In this document: piece after piece, positions 9,138 to 17,397 of the stretch | Numbering within the stretch: the stretch's first letter is position 1 | How the letters are laid out: each line of letters opens with the position of its first letter | Assembly: GCF_011493005.1 (NCBI RefSeq) | Contig: NZ_CP049158.1 | Location: forward strand, 310,001 to 374,000 | From: Caballeronia sp. SBC1 | GTDB taxonomy: Bacteria > Pseudomonadota > Gammaproteobacteria > Burkholderiales > Burkholderiaceae | Length of the DNA: 64,000 bases | Reading direction: 5' to 3' | The notes under the pieces: model-generated | Databases searched by the model: none | Told to the model about the DNA's origin: nothing | Seen by the model: the letters and a program-made list of their open reading frames with translations, nothing else | Position numbers and translations under genes: made by a program

Positions 9138-10106
9138 TCAGGCGCTCATGTGCAGCGTACCGTTGACGCCTACCGGGAAGAAGCCGCCCTGAGTCACTGA
9201 CGCATTCGTCAGGTAGACGATGTTCAGGACATTCCCGTAATTGCGGCTGAACGCGATGCCGTTGGAATCGAGCGGCACAATGTTGGAGATGCTCGGCGTC
9301 GCTCCTGCAATGCCCTGGTCGTCGTTGCCCACGTTGTCGAGCGCGTTGCGTGCGTTGGAGATGGCGCCTGCCGCTGCAATAAGGCCAAGCGACGGGGTCG
9401 CAATACCTTTTGCATAAAGCGTCGTGCGTACCAGACCAGCGTGATAAGCCTCGGCAGCGAGGATGCCCGCGGCAGCTGACAAATAGGTCGAGTTCGAGAT
9501 CAGCGGCGCGGCCCCCTTGTAAGCCGTCACACCAACATCTTCAAAGATGAAGGCGGCGAGCAAGAACGTTTCGTCGTTCAGGTAAGGGTCGAACGCCGTG
9601 CCCGCAGGAACCAGTCCGGCTGCCTGCGCTGCTTTGGAGAAGGCGCCGTTTGGATTCTGGTAGCCGACATCGAGGGCAGGCATGGCTACCGCCGACGCAC
9701 CGAGCGCCGTGCGCAGGAACGTGACATGTTCAAGTTCGTCTTTAGCGATCTCGTTGGCATAGGCCTGAACCACCGGGTCGGAGAACGTTACTGCATGGCC
9801 TGGGATGACTGTGCCCGCAGTGCCCGCACCGCTCATCAGGCTAGCCGGAAGGCCCGCACCGGTCGTTGCATACGCATAGAAGGTTGCTTCGAGGTATTCG
9901 AGGTTAAGCGCGAAGTTGAGGATCTCCGGATCGGTCGGGCCGCTTTGCGCCGATGCGCTCGACGAGCCGCCGCCGCATGCGCCAAGGATCGTGCCGCCGA
10001 TAAGTCCAAGACCGACGCCCCCTGCGCTTCTGAAGAACTGCCTGCGTTTTGCGAGCTTGTCGGAACGCTGGACGAGCACATCCATGACCTTTGAATCTTC
10101 TGACAT
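9138..10106 (-). CDS. Ferritin-like domain lipoprotein with Tat-type signal
   Basis: A 322-residue exported protein. Residues 20-50 hold a twin-arginine-like motif (KRRQFF), a hydrophobic stretch and a lipobox-like LGAC followed by Gly/Ser. The mature part resembles the ferritin_2 / desiccation-related family: a helical bundle with E and H residues in LNLEYLEATFYAY near residue 68, KDELEHVTFLRTALG near 128 and AAEAYHAGLVR near 218. The family has a four-helix carboxylate-bridge fold, but whether this member binds metal is unknown. It stands alone, with its own terminator-like hairpin downstream and a 400-base leader region upstream. Confidence 0.85.
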   Translation of the reverse strand: MSEDSKVMDVLVQRSDKLAKRRQFFRSAGGVGLGLIGGTILGACGGGSSSASAQSGPTDPEILNFALNLEYLEATFYAYATTGAGLPASLMSGAGTAGTVIPGHAVTFSDPVVQAYANEIAKDELEHVTFLRTALGASAVAMPALDVGYQNPNGAFSKAAQAAGLVPAGTAFDPYLNDETFLLAAFIFEDVGVTAYKGAAPLISNSTYLSAAAGILAAEAYHAGLVRTTLYAKGIATPSLGLIAAAGAISNARNALDNVGNDDQGIAGATPSISNIVPLDSNGIAFSRNYGNVLNIVYLTNASVTQGGFFPVGVNGTLHMSA

Positions 10107-10510
10107 GATATCTCCTTGAACCGTTCTGTGAACTAACCAATACGGCGACTGTGCCCGATGAAAACCAGAGTCAGAAGAGCAGCGGACAACAGACGACGAG
10201 GCGCCAGGCGAGCTGCCTGTGTCAAACGTGAATCACGAACTCGTGACGAAGCATGACGCGCAGCAGCAGGGCTGATCTGGCGTCTCTCATGTCACGTACG
10301 GGTGGATACGCATGTCGACCGTGAGACGGATGCGTACGCGATCAAAAATATTTCGAGTGATTACCCGATGGAAGACGGTGAATCTTTTCAGATGGTCGTT
10401 TTGACGGACTACAGAGATGTGATCCGGAATTCAATACCGACTGCGCGCCACACAAGGCATGTAGTGTGGCAATCAAATACGGAATTGACGCGAGACAGTG
10501 CAGTCGCTTA
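10107..10510. other. Intergenic region upstream of the ferritin-like gene
   Basis: About 400 bases between two leftward genes. It should contain the promoter of the ferritin-like gene and the 3-prime end of the Nramp transcript. A rightward frame beginning at 10302 runs into the opposite-strand Nramp gene and has no ribosome site or recognisable sequence. Nothing else was seen. Confidence 0.45.
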
Positions 10511-11824
10511 TCAGGAGAAAAAGCTCAGGGCGGCACCCAGGACACCAGAGGCGGACACCAGCGCGGCAATGCCGCATACAAGCCCTAGGTAGATGCCGCG
10601 AGGCCGGTGCTGAGGCGGTAGCGCGGTCACGCTGAGCGCAATCAGCAAGCCGACCACTAGTGGCAGCATTAGCGCGTTGACGACTTGCGCGGCAACGTTC
10701 AGCGAAACGAGGTTGGGCGCGAGCCAGACGACGGTCGCGCTGCCAACGACCGAGACTACGTACACACCGTAGAACCATGGCGCATTCGCCGGTCCGCCCT
10801 CAAGCGAGCGCTTGTATCCCGCCACTTCACCCAGCCCCCACGCGAGCGATAGCGAGCAGACAATGGCCGCTACCATTGATGCCCCGAGGACACCCGCGCT
10901 AAACAGAAAACGTCCGGCGCGCGGTCCTACGGCCATTGTGAGGACATCGCTGATTTCGCCTACGCTTTGAAAAGAGTGCCGCTGACCGTCTCTCGACAGC
11001 GTCGCCGCAACGGCAACCAGCACCGCTGCTGTTAGCAACTGCGTGAGAACCGCACCGGCGGCAGTTTCGATTCGCGCCGCGGAATAGTCCTGGGCGCCCA
11101 GCTTTTTATCGGCGACCGCGGCTTGCTGGTAGAAGATCATCCAGGGATTGAAGGTCGCGCCAATCAGTGCAGCCGCGAGATAACCGTAATGATGGTCGGA
11201 GAGAGGAAGCTGGGTCATCTGCCGGAACATGCCGGGAATGTCCGGGTGGGCATGCCAGGCGACCGCGAAGAATGACAGCTCGAAAGCGCCAATGACGATG
11301 GCGAGCTTGTCCACGCGTTTGTGCGAGCCAGTGAACACAATGCCCACCAGGAATGCGGCGGCGAGCGGCAACGTGACGGACCGCGAGACGCCGACCATTT
11401 CCCCTATGCCAGCGACCCCGGTGAACTCGGTCACCAGAGAGCCGAGCACGGCGACGCCCAACCCGACTGCCGAGACCCATGCCCATGCGGGACCGAAGTG
11501 CGAGCGAACGAGCTCGCCATGACCCTGCCCGGTGAAAATACCCAACCGGACGGTGAGTTCCTGGACCATATAGAGCAGGGGGATGAGCGCGAGCAGAACC
11601 AGCAGTAGCTGAGGGCCCCATTGCGCGCCGCTCTGCGCCGCTGTCACCACATTACCGGCGTCGCAGTCGGCGAGCATGACGAGCAGGCCCGGTCCCCACA
11701 GGGTGAGCCAACGCAGACTGGGTGAAACCTTCGGTTTGAGCAGCGAGGAACCAGTCATGCGTTTTGAAAGGATGCGAAGAGTGTTGGAGGGTGACCGATT
11801 GTATCGAGATTTCGGTCTTCCCAA
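10511..11824 (-). CDS. Nramp-family (SLC11-like) metal transporter, divergent
   Basis: A 437-residue inner-membrane protein with about 11 hydrophobic segments and the Nramp layout (GPGLLVMLAD at the first segment). The two motifs that hold metal in classical Mn/Fe transporters are changed. The DPGN of segment 1 reads DAGN near residue 55, and the MPHN of segment 6 is replaced by FNPWMIFYQQ, so the metal-ligating Met is Asn and the following His is Trp. Similar losses mark the Nramp-related magnesium transporters, so Mn2+ specificity should not be assumed. It lies 45 bases behind an alpha/beta hydrolase gene and may be cotranscribed with it. Confidence 0.85.
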   Translation of the reverse strand: MGRPKSRYNRSPSNTLRILSKRMTGSSLLKPKVSPSLRWLTLWGPGLLVMLADCDAGNVVTAAQSGAQWGPQLLLVLLALIPLLYMVQELTVRLGIFTGQGHGELVRSHFGPAWAWVSAVGLGVAVLGSLVTEFTGVAGIGEMVGVSRSVTLPLAAAFLVGIVFTGSHKRVDKLAIVIGAFELSFFAVAWHAHPDIPGMFRQMTQLPLSDHHYGYLAAALIGATFNPWMIFYQQAAVADKKLGAQDYSAARIETAAGAVLTQLLTAAVLVAVAATLSRDGQRHSFQSVGEISDVLTMAVGPRAGRFLFSAGVLGASMVAAIVCSLSLAWGLGEVAGYKRSLEGGPANAPWFYGVYVVSVVGSATVVWLAPNLVSLNVAAQVVNALMLPLVVGLLIALSVTALPPQHRPRGIYLGLVCGIAALVSASGVLGAALSFFS

Positions 11825-11869
11825 GTCAGCGCGCCGCGTCCTTCAGCGGTCGTGGTTCATGCCGGAGCT

Positions 11870-12697
11870 TCAAATACTCTTAACGAACGCCGCGATCGCG
11901 GCATCGAGCATGGCGGGGCATTGACGATGCGGAGAATGTCCGCAAGCCGGCAGCTTGGCGAGCTGTGCTTGCGGCACGTGCGATGCAATGGCGTCGATCT
12001 GCGCCATCGTTGCGTACTCGTCGTCATATCCTTGCACAGCAAGCAGCGGGCACCGGATGGAAGGCAGCAGGGCCGTAATGTTCCAGTGCCTGAAGTCGGG
12101 ATTCAGCCAGATATCGTTCCATCCGTAGAAAGCTGAATCGACGTCGGCGTGATACCGCGACAGCCTGGCTCGCAAATCGCCTTGCGTATATAGAGCGGTT
12201 GCCTCCGCTATCGCCTTGACTGACTTATCTTCAACAAATACATGCGGCGCAATTGCGATCACGCCACACAGCGCGTCAGGGAAAGCCACCGCATAAAGCA
12301 ACGCAATAGAACCGCCGTCGCTATGGCCAATAACCCACATCCGGGCACGTTCGGCGCTGCCTATGCCGAGAACGTCGAGCATTGCCGGCAGAACGTCATG
12401 AGCCTGCCGTTGCATGAAATCGAGCGGCCATTTCACGTTCGCTGCACGCGCGGTCGAGCCGCCATAACCCGGCCGCGAATAGACGAGACCACGGAACCCC
12501 AGTTGTTCGCATAGCTTCTGCGGCCAGTCCTTCCACATTGAAATGGAGCCGAGCCCTTCGTGCAGGAAGACGGCGAGAGGCGCATCGGTCTGGTCGGCGT
12601 TCAACCATTGATACTCAAGACGAAGCGATTCCCGGTCGTCTGTTGCGGGCAGATTGGCCACACAGATTGCAGGGATGTGCTGTACTAATCGTTCCAT
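11870..12697 (-). CDS. Alpha/beta hydrolase
   Basis: A 275-residue cytoplasmic alpha/beta-hydrolase. The oxyanion HEGLGS motif is near residue 46, the nucleophile elbow is GHSDGG near residue 124, and the catalytic His is probably in GHSPH near 256. The last residues of the frame overlap the region of a broken acyl-CoA ligase gene immediately upstream. In Burkholderia benzoyl-CoA (box) clusters a hydrolase of this kind accompanies the benzoate-CoA ligase, so this could be the surviving member of such a pair; that is inference. No signal peptide is present. Confidence 0.85.
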   Translation of the reverse strand: MERLVQHIPAICVANLPATDDRESLRLEYQWLNADQTDAPLAVFLHEGLGSISMWKDWPQKLCEQLGFRGLVYSRPGYGGSTARAANVKWPLDFMQRQAHDVLPAMLDVLGIGSAERARMWVIGHSDGGSIALLYAVAFPDALCGVIAIAPHVFVEDKSVKAIAEATALYTQGDLRARLSRYHADVDSAFYGWNDIWLNPDFRHWNITALLPSIRCPLLAVQGYDDEYATMAQIDAIASHVPQAQLAKLPACGHSPHRQCPAMLDAAIAAFVKSI

Positions 12698-12770
12698 GAC
12701 TCGCAGCCAGACAATGGAGGGGGACGTTCAGGCATCGAGTGCCGGTTCGCGTAATTTAAACCTCTGGATT

Positions 12771-13458
12771 TTACCAGTCGCGGTTTTCCAGAATCTCGCA
12801 GCCCGCATGGACCGCAAAATGCTCGCCGATCTCGCGCGGCAACGCTTCTCCCGCTGACGTGCACATCCGCCAAGCGGAGATCGGCGCGCGCCGGCATCGC
12901 GGGCGAAGCAAGCATGCCGGCGTAGAGCATGGGCACGCCGCAGAAAATGGCCGGCTTGTGTTGGGCGAGGCGTGCGAAGACGGCAGCTGGCGTGGACCGC
13001 TCGGCCATGAGGATTGCCGTTGCGCCGACTGAAAGAGGGAAAGTCAACGTGTTACCCAGCCCATCTGCAAAGAACAGCTTAGCCGCGGAAAACACGATAT
13101 CGTCTTCACGGATACCTAGCCCCTGCTTCGCGTACAGTTCCGCGGTCCAGTACAGGTTCACGTGCGTATGGATGGCGCCTTTAGGCTTGCCCGTTGAGCC
13201 TGACGAATGCAACAACAAAATTTAATGTGCATTGCTTACGAATGGTATGAGCTGTGGCCTGGCTTCTGACACAAGCGTTTGAATACGCCTTCGCCCGGAA
13301 GGATGTCGTCTTGCGCGTGAGAAACGATCAGCGCGCAGCCTTCGTTGGAAGTATCGGCGAGTGCTTGCGCGATGGTCGGCAATAGCGACCCCGACGCAAT
13401 GACCGCGCGCGGACGGTCCGGAAACTCGACGCCCGCCCACGCGGGCGTTTGCATTGAC
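12771..13458 (-). pseudogene. Remnant of a benzoate-CoA-ligase-like acyl-CoA synthetase
   Basis: Two pieces of an AMP-binding enzyme are readable on the minus strand. The first (13458 to about 13260) gives PRAVIASGSLLPTIAQALA, resembling the N-terminal half. The second begins at 13218 with the P-loop LLHSSGSTGKPKG and continues through FFADGLGNTLTFPLSVGA. After DVHVSG the frame is lost: a one-base shift restores GEALPREIGEHFAVHAGCEIL, then a stop at 12771-12773. A stop also separates the two pieces near 13222. The first 90 or so residues and the whole C-terminal domain are missing, so no enzyme can be made. Confidence 0.85.
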
Positions 13459-13561
13459 GTTCCTCGAGTTCTGAGGCTGATGCCCTGAAAACCGGCCGAC
13501 GTGCTGGTCTTTCGTCGAATCGATGATTCCCGATCAACGAAAGGCCCCTGGTTTTGCCGGG

Positions 13562-13927
13562 TCAGTCGGCTGGCCGTTTGTCGGCGAGCGCGCGCTTGCA
13601 TTCATCGAGCACGCGCAACACCAACTCCGATTGATAGTTGAGGTCGTCGCTGTCCAGGATCTCTTCCACGGCATCACGAGCCCAGTCGGCATCCACGAGT
13701 TCTGAGTGGCGCTGGGCGAGGTCGGCTGCAATGGCCGATAGCTTCGCAATGGCGAGCCATTCAGCTTGGCGCTTATGCCTGTCCAGCCACTTGTGAGCCG
13801 CTTGCACGTGAAAAGCTGAAGTGGGCCAGGAGCCGTTCAGATAATAGGCACCGAGGCTCCCGCACGTAAGCCAGCAGAGCAATTCCACGCGGTCGGTCGG
13901 GCTGAGATTGTGGCGTACATCGTTCAT
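13562..13927 (-). CDS. Hypothetical protein, all-helical
   Basis: A protein of about 121 residues with no family I recognise. It is polar and probably helical (DLAQRHSELVDADWARDAVEEILDSDDLNYQSELVLRVL). The frame stays open upstream to 14116, but the N-terminal part there is Pro/Ser-rich and does not look like protein of the same kind. I took the ATG at 13927 (MNDVRHNLSPTDRVELL); an ATG at 13954 is equally possible. No membrane segment or signal peptide is present. It lies between a pseudogene and another unknown gene on the same strand. Confidence 0.55.
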   Translation of the reverse strand: MNDVRHNLSPTDRVELLCWLTCGSLGAYYLNGSWPTSAFHVQAAHKWLDRHKRQAEWLAIAKLSAIAADLAQRHSELVDADWARDAVEEILDSDDLNYQSELVLRVLDECKRALADKRPAD

Positions 13928-14211
13928 GGCGGAGCTCACGAAGATGATTGACATGTGCCGGACGTTCTGATTCCGGCATGAAAACGATAGCATGCCACGG
14001 TGCAATGCGGAATCCTCCATTTCCGCCGTGCGTTCGGCGGCGAACAGGCGCGGTAGCGAGCTGGGCGGCTGCTGGCTTGGCGGGCTGAACCGGACTGCCT
14101 CTGCCGGCTTTTGCACTGCGGGTGCTGGGCAGGATGCTTAAGCGGGCCTCTCCGTCGACCCTTGGAGGGCCCAGCTTCCAACCGCCGGGGTCCTAAGCCT
14201 GTTCCGGCCGA

Positions 14212-14244
14212 CGTTACGTCCGCAGTTACGTCCGCAACGTAACG
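14212..14244. repeat. Tandem 12-base repeat inside a palindrome
   Basis: GTTACGTCCGCA occurs twice in tandem (14213-14224 and 14225-14236) and is followed by ACGTAACG (14237-14244), which is the reverse complement of CGTTACGT at 14212-14219. The arrangement lies between two leftward genes of unknown function, upstream of the 13927 start. It could be an operator. Confidence 0.6.
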
Positions 14245-14286
14245 CGGCGCGACATGCGCATGCCACCGGCGTCGTCGCGCGACGCT

Positions 14287-14832
14287 TCAGGAGGCCATTG
14301 CTGCAGTGATTTCTCCATAAGACGACTGCAGCCGGTCGATCTTTTCCCGCAGATCATCGAGCCGGTACGCGGCTTTGTTGGCCAGTTCCCGCACGCTTTC
14401 CAGCAAATGCTCGCACAAGGCGGAATGTTGGGCCGTCATTGAATCGAACATCGACGCTTCCGACCCTTCTGAGTGACCCGGCACCGCCGTGACGTGAACC
14501 GGAAGTGCAACTCTCTGGAGCAGCCTCATACGTTCCGTCACTGCGGCGAATTTCTCGACAGGGCCGATGGCCGTGCGAATGGAGGCGTCGACTTCATCGA
14601 GCGCGGCTTTCAGGTCCAGCGCGTTCTCTTCTATCGACAAGGTCAGCCCTTCCACCTTTTGCGGCGTCATGTACCCCCGCCTGGCGAGGGTTTCACTTGC
14701 ATTGACGATCGCGGCTGTAATAGCCGACACCGCGACGCGCTCCGTCTCAACACGGGTTTTGAGGTCGGTGCATTCTGCAATTACTTCATGGAAGGCACTC
14801 AGGTGTGTTTCGATCACTGGAGTAGTTAGCAT
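14287..14832 (-). CDS. Hypothetical coiled-coil protein
   Basis: About 181 residues, predicted largely alpha-helical, with heptad-like spacing in both halves (ETERVAVSAITAAIVNASETL and ESVRELANKAAYRLDDLREK). It has no signal peptide or hydrophobic segment. I do not recognise a family. The frame can also start at an upstream TTG (14844), but the ATG at 14832 (MLTTPVIETHL) is the better start. It ends 42 bases before the tandem repeat at 14212-14244 and about 520 bases from the IS element. Confidence 0.55.
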   Translation of the reverse strand: MLTTPVIETHLSAFHEVIAECTDLKTRVETERVAVSAITAAIVNASETLARRGYMTPQKVEGLTLSIEENALDLKAALDEVDASIRTAIGPVEKFAAVTERMRLLQRVALPVHVTAVPGHSEGSEASMFDSMTAQHSALCEHLLESVRELANKAAYRLDDLREKIDRLQSSYGEITAAMAS

Positions 14833-14844
14833 AGTGATAATCAA

Positions 14845-15366
14845 GGGTGGACAAAAACTGACTGTGCCAATTCAGTACAGCAAGCATGAAACGGGCCAAT
14901 CATGAAAGCGGGACTTACCGATAGGCCGTTACAGAGTTCGACGCTATAACGCTCAGGTAGACAGGAGGAGGAAACAATGCGTCTGGATGGATCCCATTTC
15001 GGACGCTTCAGAAATTCCGGTCAATTTTGCTCATCCGAAGCAGATAATTCATGTCGAAAGGATAAAATTACCGATTCGAATGCCATAACGTTTACTGCGT
15101 CGAAATAGATTTCTGAGACGTTGCAGCTTATAAATTGTCTCCATTCACGGTAATCGCCGAGATTTAGTAATCGTCATGTAGGGTTCTGGAAAACACACTC
15201 GTGTCTAAATTTCCGAAACGTGTAAATTATTCGCAGATGCCATGAAAATTCTCCAAACAAGAAACAGTTAAATTGTTTGCATGTTTATTTCACTGGTTTG
15301 ACGGGTTTGTGTGTTGTGACGAAGAGAATCAAATCCGCAGGTCGTTGCAGAATTGAACTCGCTTAG
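14845..15366. other. AT-rich non-coding flank of the IS element
   Basis: About 520 bases markedly richer in A/T than the surroundings, with no coding frame of note. At 15242 there is a tiny frame reading MKILQTRNS and stop. A nearly identical start, MRILQTLA and stop, occurs at 17232 on the other side of the IS: 19 of 20 bases around the ATG agree. The stretch looks like acquired or regulatory DNA in which the IS landed. Confidence 0.5.
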
Positions 15367-16700
15367 CAGGCTGCGGAAATAGAGGCCGACTTTACTGAGC
15401 CGTGAGCTTAATCAGAATTTTCAGCGAGGAATTTCTCATAGTTTGAAATGCGGACCGGTTAATTTCGGTTTTCGGACCTGTTTATGACGCTCTCTTGGGC
15501 ATTTTTGGCTCACAGCGGCTGCAACGGCCGGATCTCTCCCAAGGTGCGCATGCGCACGAGGTTGTACGCGGCCATGGTCAGCACAAACATCTGATCGACC
15601 TTCTTCAAGCCGCGCACCATCACTTGACGCATACCGCCGATGCTCTTAGCCCAGCCGAAACCTTGTTCGATGAGCTTGCGCTTTTGCTGGGAAACCGCAT
15701 AGCCCGCACTCTGGGCGATTGACTCGGGCACCGCCGACTGGCGGCCTGAGTTGTTTTGCGCCACGTGAGGCGTGACTTTCATGGTCTTGCAGGCCTCGAT
15801 GAACTCCGCCGCGTCATAGCCTTTGTCTGCCCCCAGCGTGATCTCGCGCGTCGGATCGCCAAGCGCCTGACGGGCATCGTCGATCATCACTTTGGCCGCT
15901 TCGCGTTCGGCATAGCCGTCGGCCAGCGTCACCACGGCGCTGGCGATCAGCCCATGGCGGTTGTCGCTCAACGTGTGGCCCATGTAGCGTAGCTCGCTTG
16001 CCGTTTTGCCCTTACGATACAGCCGCGAATCGGGGTCGCTCTTCGATTCATGCGTCTCATTGCTGCGCGTCTCACCCTTGAAGCTCCCACCGTCTTCGGG
16101 GTCCTGATCATCATCGCGGCGCACAAAGCTTTTATGGCCGGCCCATGCTTGAATTAACGTGCCATCGACGCTGAAGTGCTCACCGCAAAGCCAGCACTTC
16201 TTCTCGGCAATGCCCACAACCTCGTTGAAGAACTCGATGACCGCGTCATGCTTGATCAGGCGCTCGCGGTTCTTGGTGAAGACAGTGGGCACCCAAACGG
16301 CATCGTCCATCGACAGCCCGATGAACCAACGAAACAGCAGGTTATATTGAACCTGCTCCATCAACTGGCGCTCCGAGCGAACGCTATAGAGCACTTGTAA
16401 TAGCATCGCGCGCAGCAACTTCTCCGGGGCAATGCTGGGCCGCCCACCTTTGATATCAGCCTCGTACATGCCGGCAAACAAGCGATCCATCTTGGCCAAT
16501 GCTGCGTTGGCCATCTTGCGAATCGAGCGCAGCGGATGATCGGCTGGAACAAAGTCCTCCAGCTTACGCAACGTGAACAAATTCTCGGTAAAGGTATCCG
16601 CGCCGCGCATCGCATCGCTTCTCACAGTTGTGGGGTCTTCACTAACAACGTTTGAACTGACCTTTTGGGTGACTCCGGGGTGAGGTATTTCCGCAGCCTG
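15367..16700 (-). mobile_element. IS5-family insertion sequence, complete
   Basis: The element is 1334 bases long. Its ends are the perfect 15-base inverted repeats CAGGCTGCGGAAATA (15367-15381) and TATTTCCGCAGCCTG (16686-16700). They are flanked by a direct repeat TTAG (15363-15366 and 16701-16704), which matches the YTAR target duplication typical of IS5-type elements. One transposase gene fills it. The intact frame, ends and duplication point to a fairly recent insertion. Confidence 0.92.
15510..16625 (-). CDS. IS5-type DDE transposase
   Basis: A 371-residue transposase. The N-terminal region (about 20-110) has the helix-rich DNA-binding segment with LRKLEDFVPADHPLR and the IS5/IS1182-type LLRAMLLQVLYSVRSERQLMEQ. 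The catalytic triad is visible: D in HFSVDGTLIQAWAG near residue 154, D in LGADKGYDAAEF near 273, and E in KRKLIEQGFGWAK near 334. The central Asp/Glu-rich insertion (RRDDDQDPEDGG) is common in this group. It is full length without frame breaks and lies wholly between the two inverted repeats. Confidence 0.92.
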   Translation of the reverse strand: MRSDAMRGADTFTENLFTLRKLEDFVPADHPLRSIRKMANAALAKMDRLFAGMYEADIKGGRPSIAPEKLLRAMLLQVLYSVRSERQLMEQVQYNLLFRWFIGLSMDDAVWVPTVFTKNRERLIKHDAVIEFFNEVVGIAEKKCWLCGEHFSVDGTLIQAWAGHKSFVRRDDDQDPEDGGSFKGETRSNETHESKSDPDSRLYRKGKTASELRYMGHTLSDNRHGLIASAVVTLADGYAEREAAKVMIDDARQALGDPTREITLGADKGYDAAEFIEACKTMKVTPHVAQNNSGRQSAVPESIAQSAGYAVSQQKRKLIEQGFGWAKSIGGMRQVMVRGLKKVDQMFVLTMAAYNLVRMRTLGEIRPLQPL

Positions 16701-17397
16701 TTAGAGCAACTGATGGTGCAGGTATCGCTTTTGGCGGAGTGGCGCGTTATTGCGCCGGGGGAGCGGGTGGTCCCCTTGAAAAAGGCCGCACGAGGCGGCC
16801 TTCATGGATTTTAACGTGCGGCTATATATATGGTGATTTCAAGGCCAAAACGCATATTGGTGTGCATCTTGGTAGAACCCGGCGCGATCCATTGCATGGG
16901 TCGTCCTTTGGCGTGATGAAATTCGCATGAAGGATTAGTAGCTTAAATCGAAATTCGAAACAATTCCGGAAATTGACAGCTTGCGAAGAGAATTGCATTT
17001 TAAACATCAGACAATTAATTTGTTTAGTTCAGGTTCGCAATTACATCGTAGTGACGAAAAACTGCTCAGACCGTTTGCCGGACAATTGGCTTTCGGGCCG
17101 CGCTGACTTGCAAGCAGCTCGTCATGCACGCTGCAGATCGTCCAGTCCGGGAGTCCGGGTTCAACGCGTCGGGCCGTTCTGCTCTATCTTGTTCAACTCG
17201 GCGGCACCCACCGGTGCCCTGAGTGTTATCCATGAGAATTCTCCAAACACTTGCGTGACCAACGTGAATTGCGCAAGGATCATTCTCTTGAGGTTTGGCT
17301 CGCGTGGGCGCTACTGCCTGCCACCTGTATTCACCTCATCCAAGGAGCGGAAAATCAGTTATTCGAGCATGTGCCGGGTGAACCTCCAGGTGAACCT
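16701..17397. other. Right flank of the IS, no supported gene
   Basis: About 700 bases before the UbiB-like gene. A hairpin AAGGCCGC/GCGGCCTT at 16781-16801 looks terminator-like but lacks a T-run. The middle (16800-17060) is AT-rich. At 17232 a micro-frame MRILQTLA repeats the one at 15242. The promoter of the 17398 gene should be in the right part. Confidence 0.45.

Noticed and set aside
10302..10592. A 96-residue rightward frame upstream of Nramp
   Set aside because: It runs into the opposite-strand Nramp gene, has no ribosome site and no recognisable sequence.
16781..16801. Hairpin right of the IS as a terminator
   Set aside because: The stem is good but there is no T-run and no gene that it would end.
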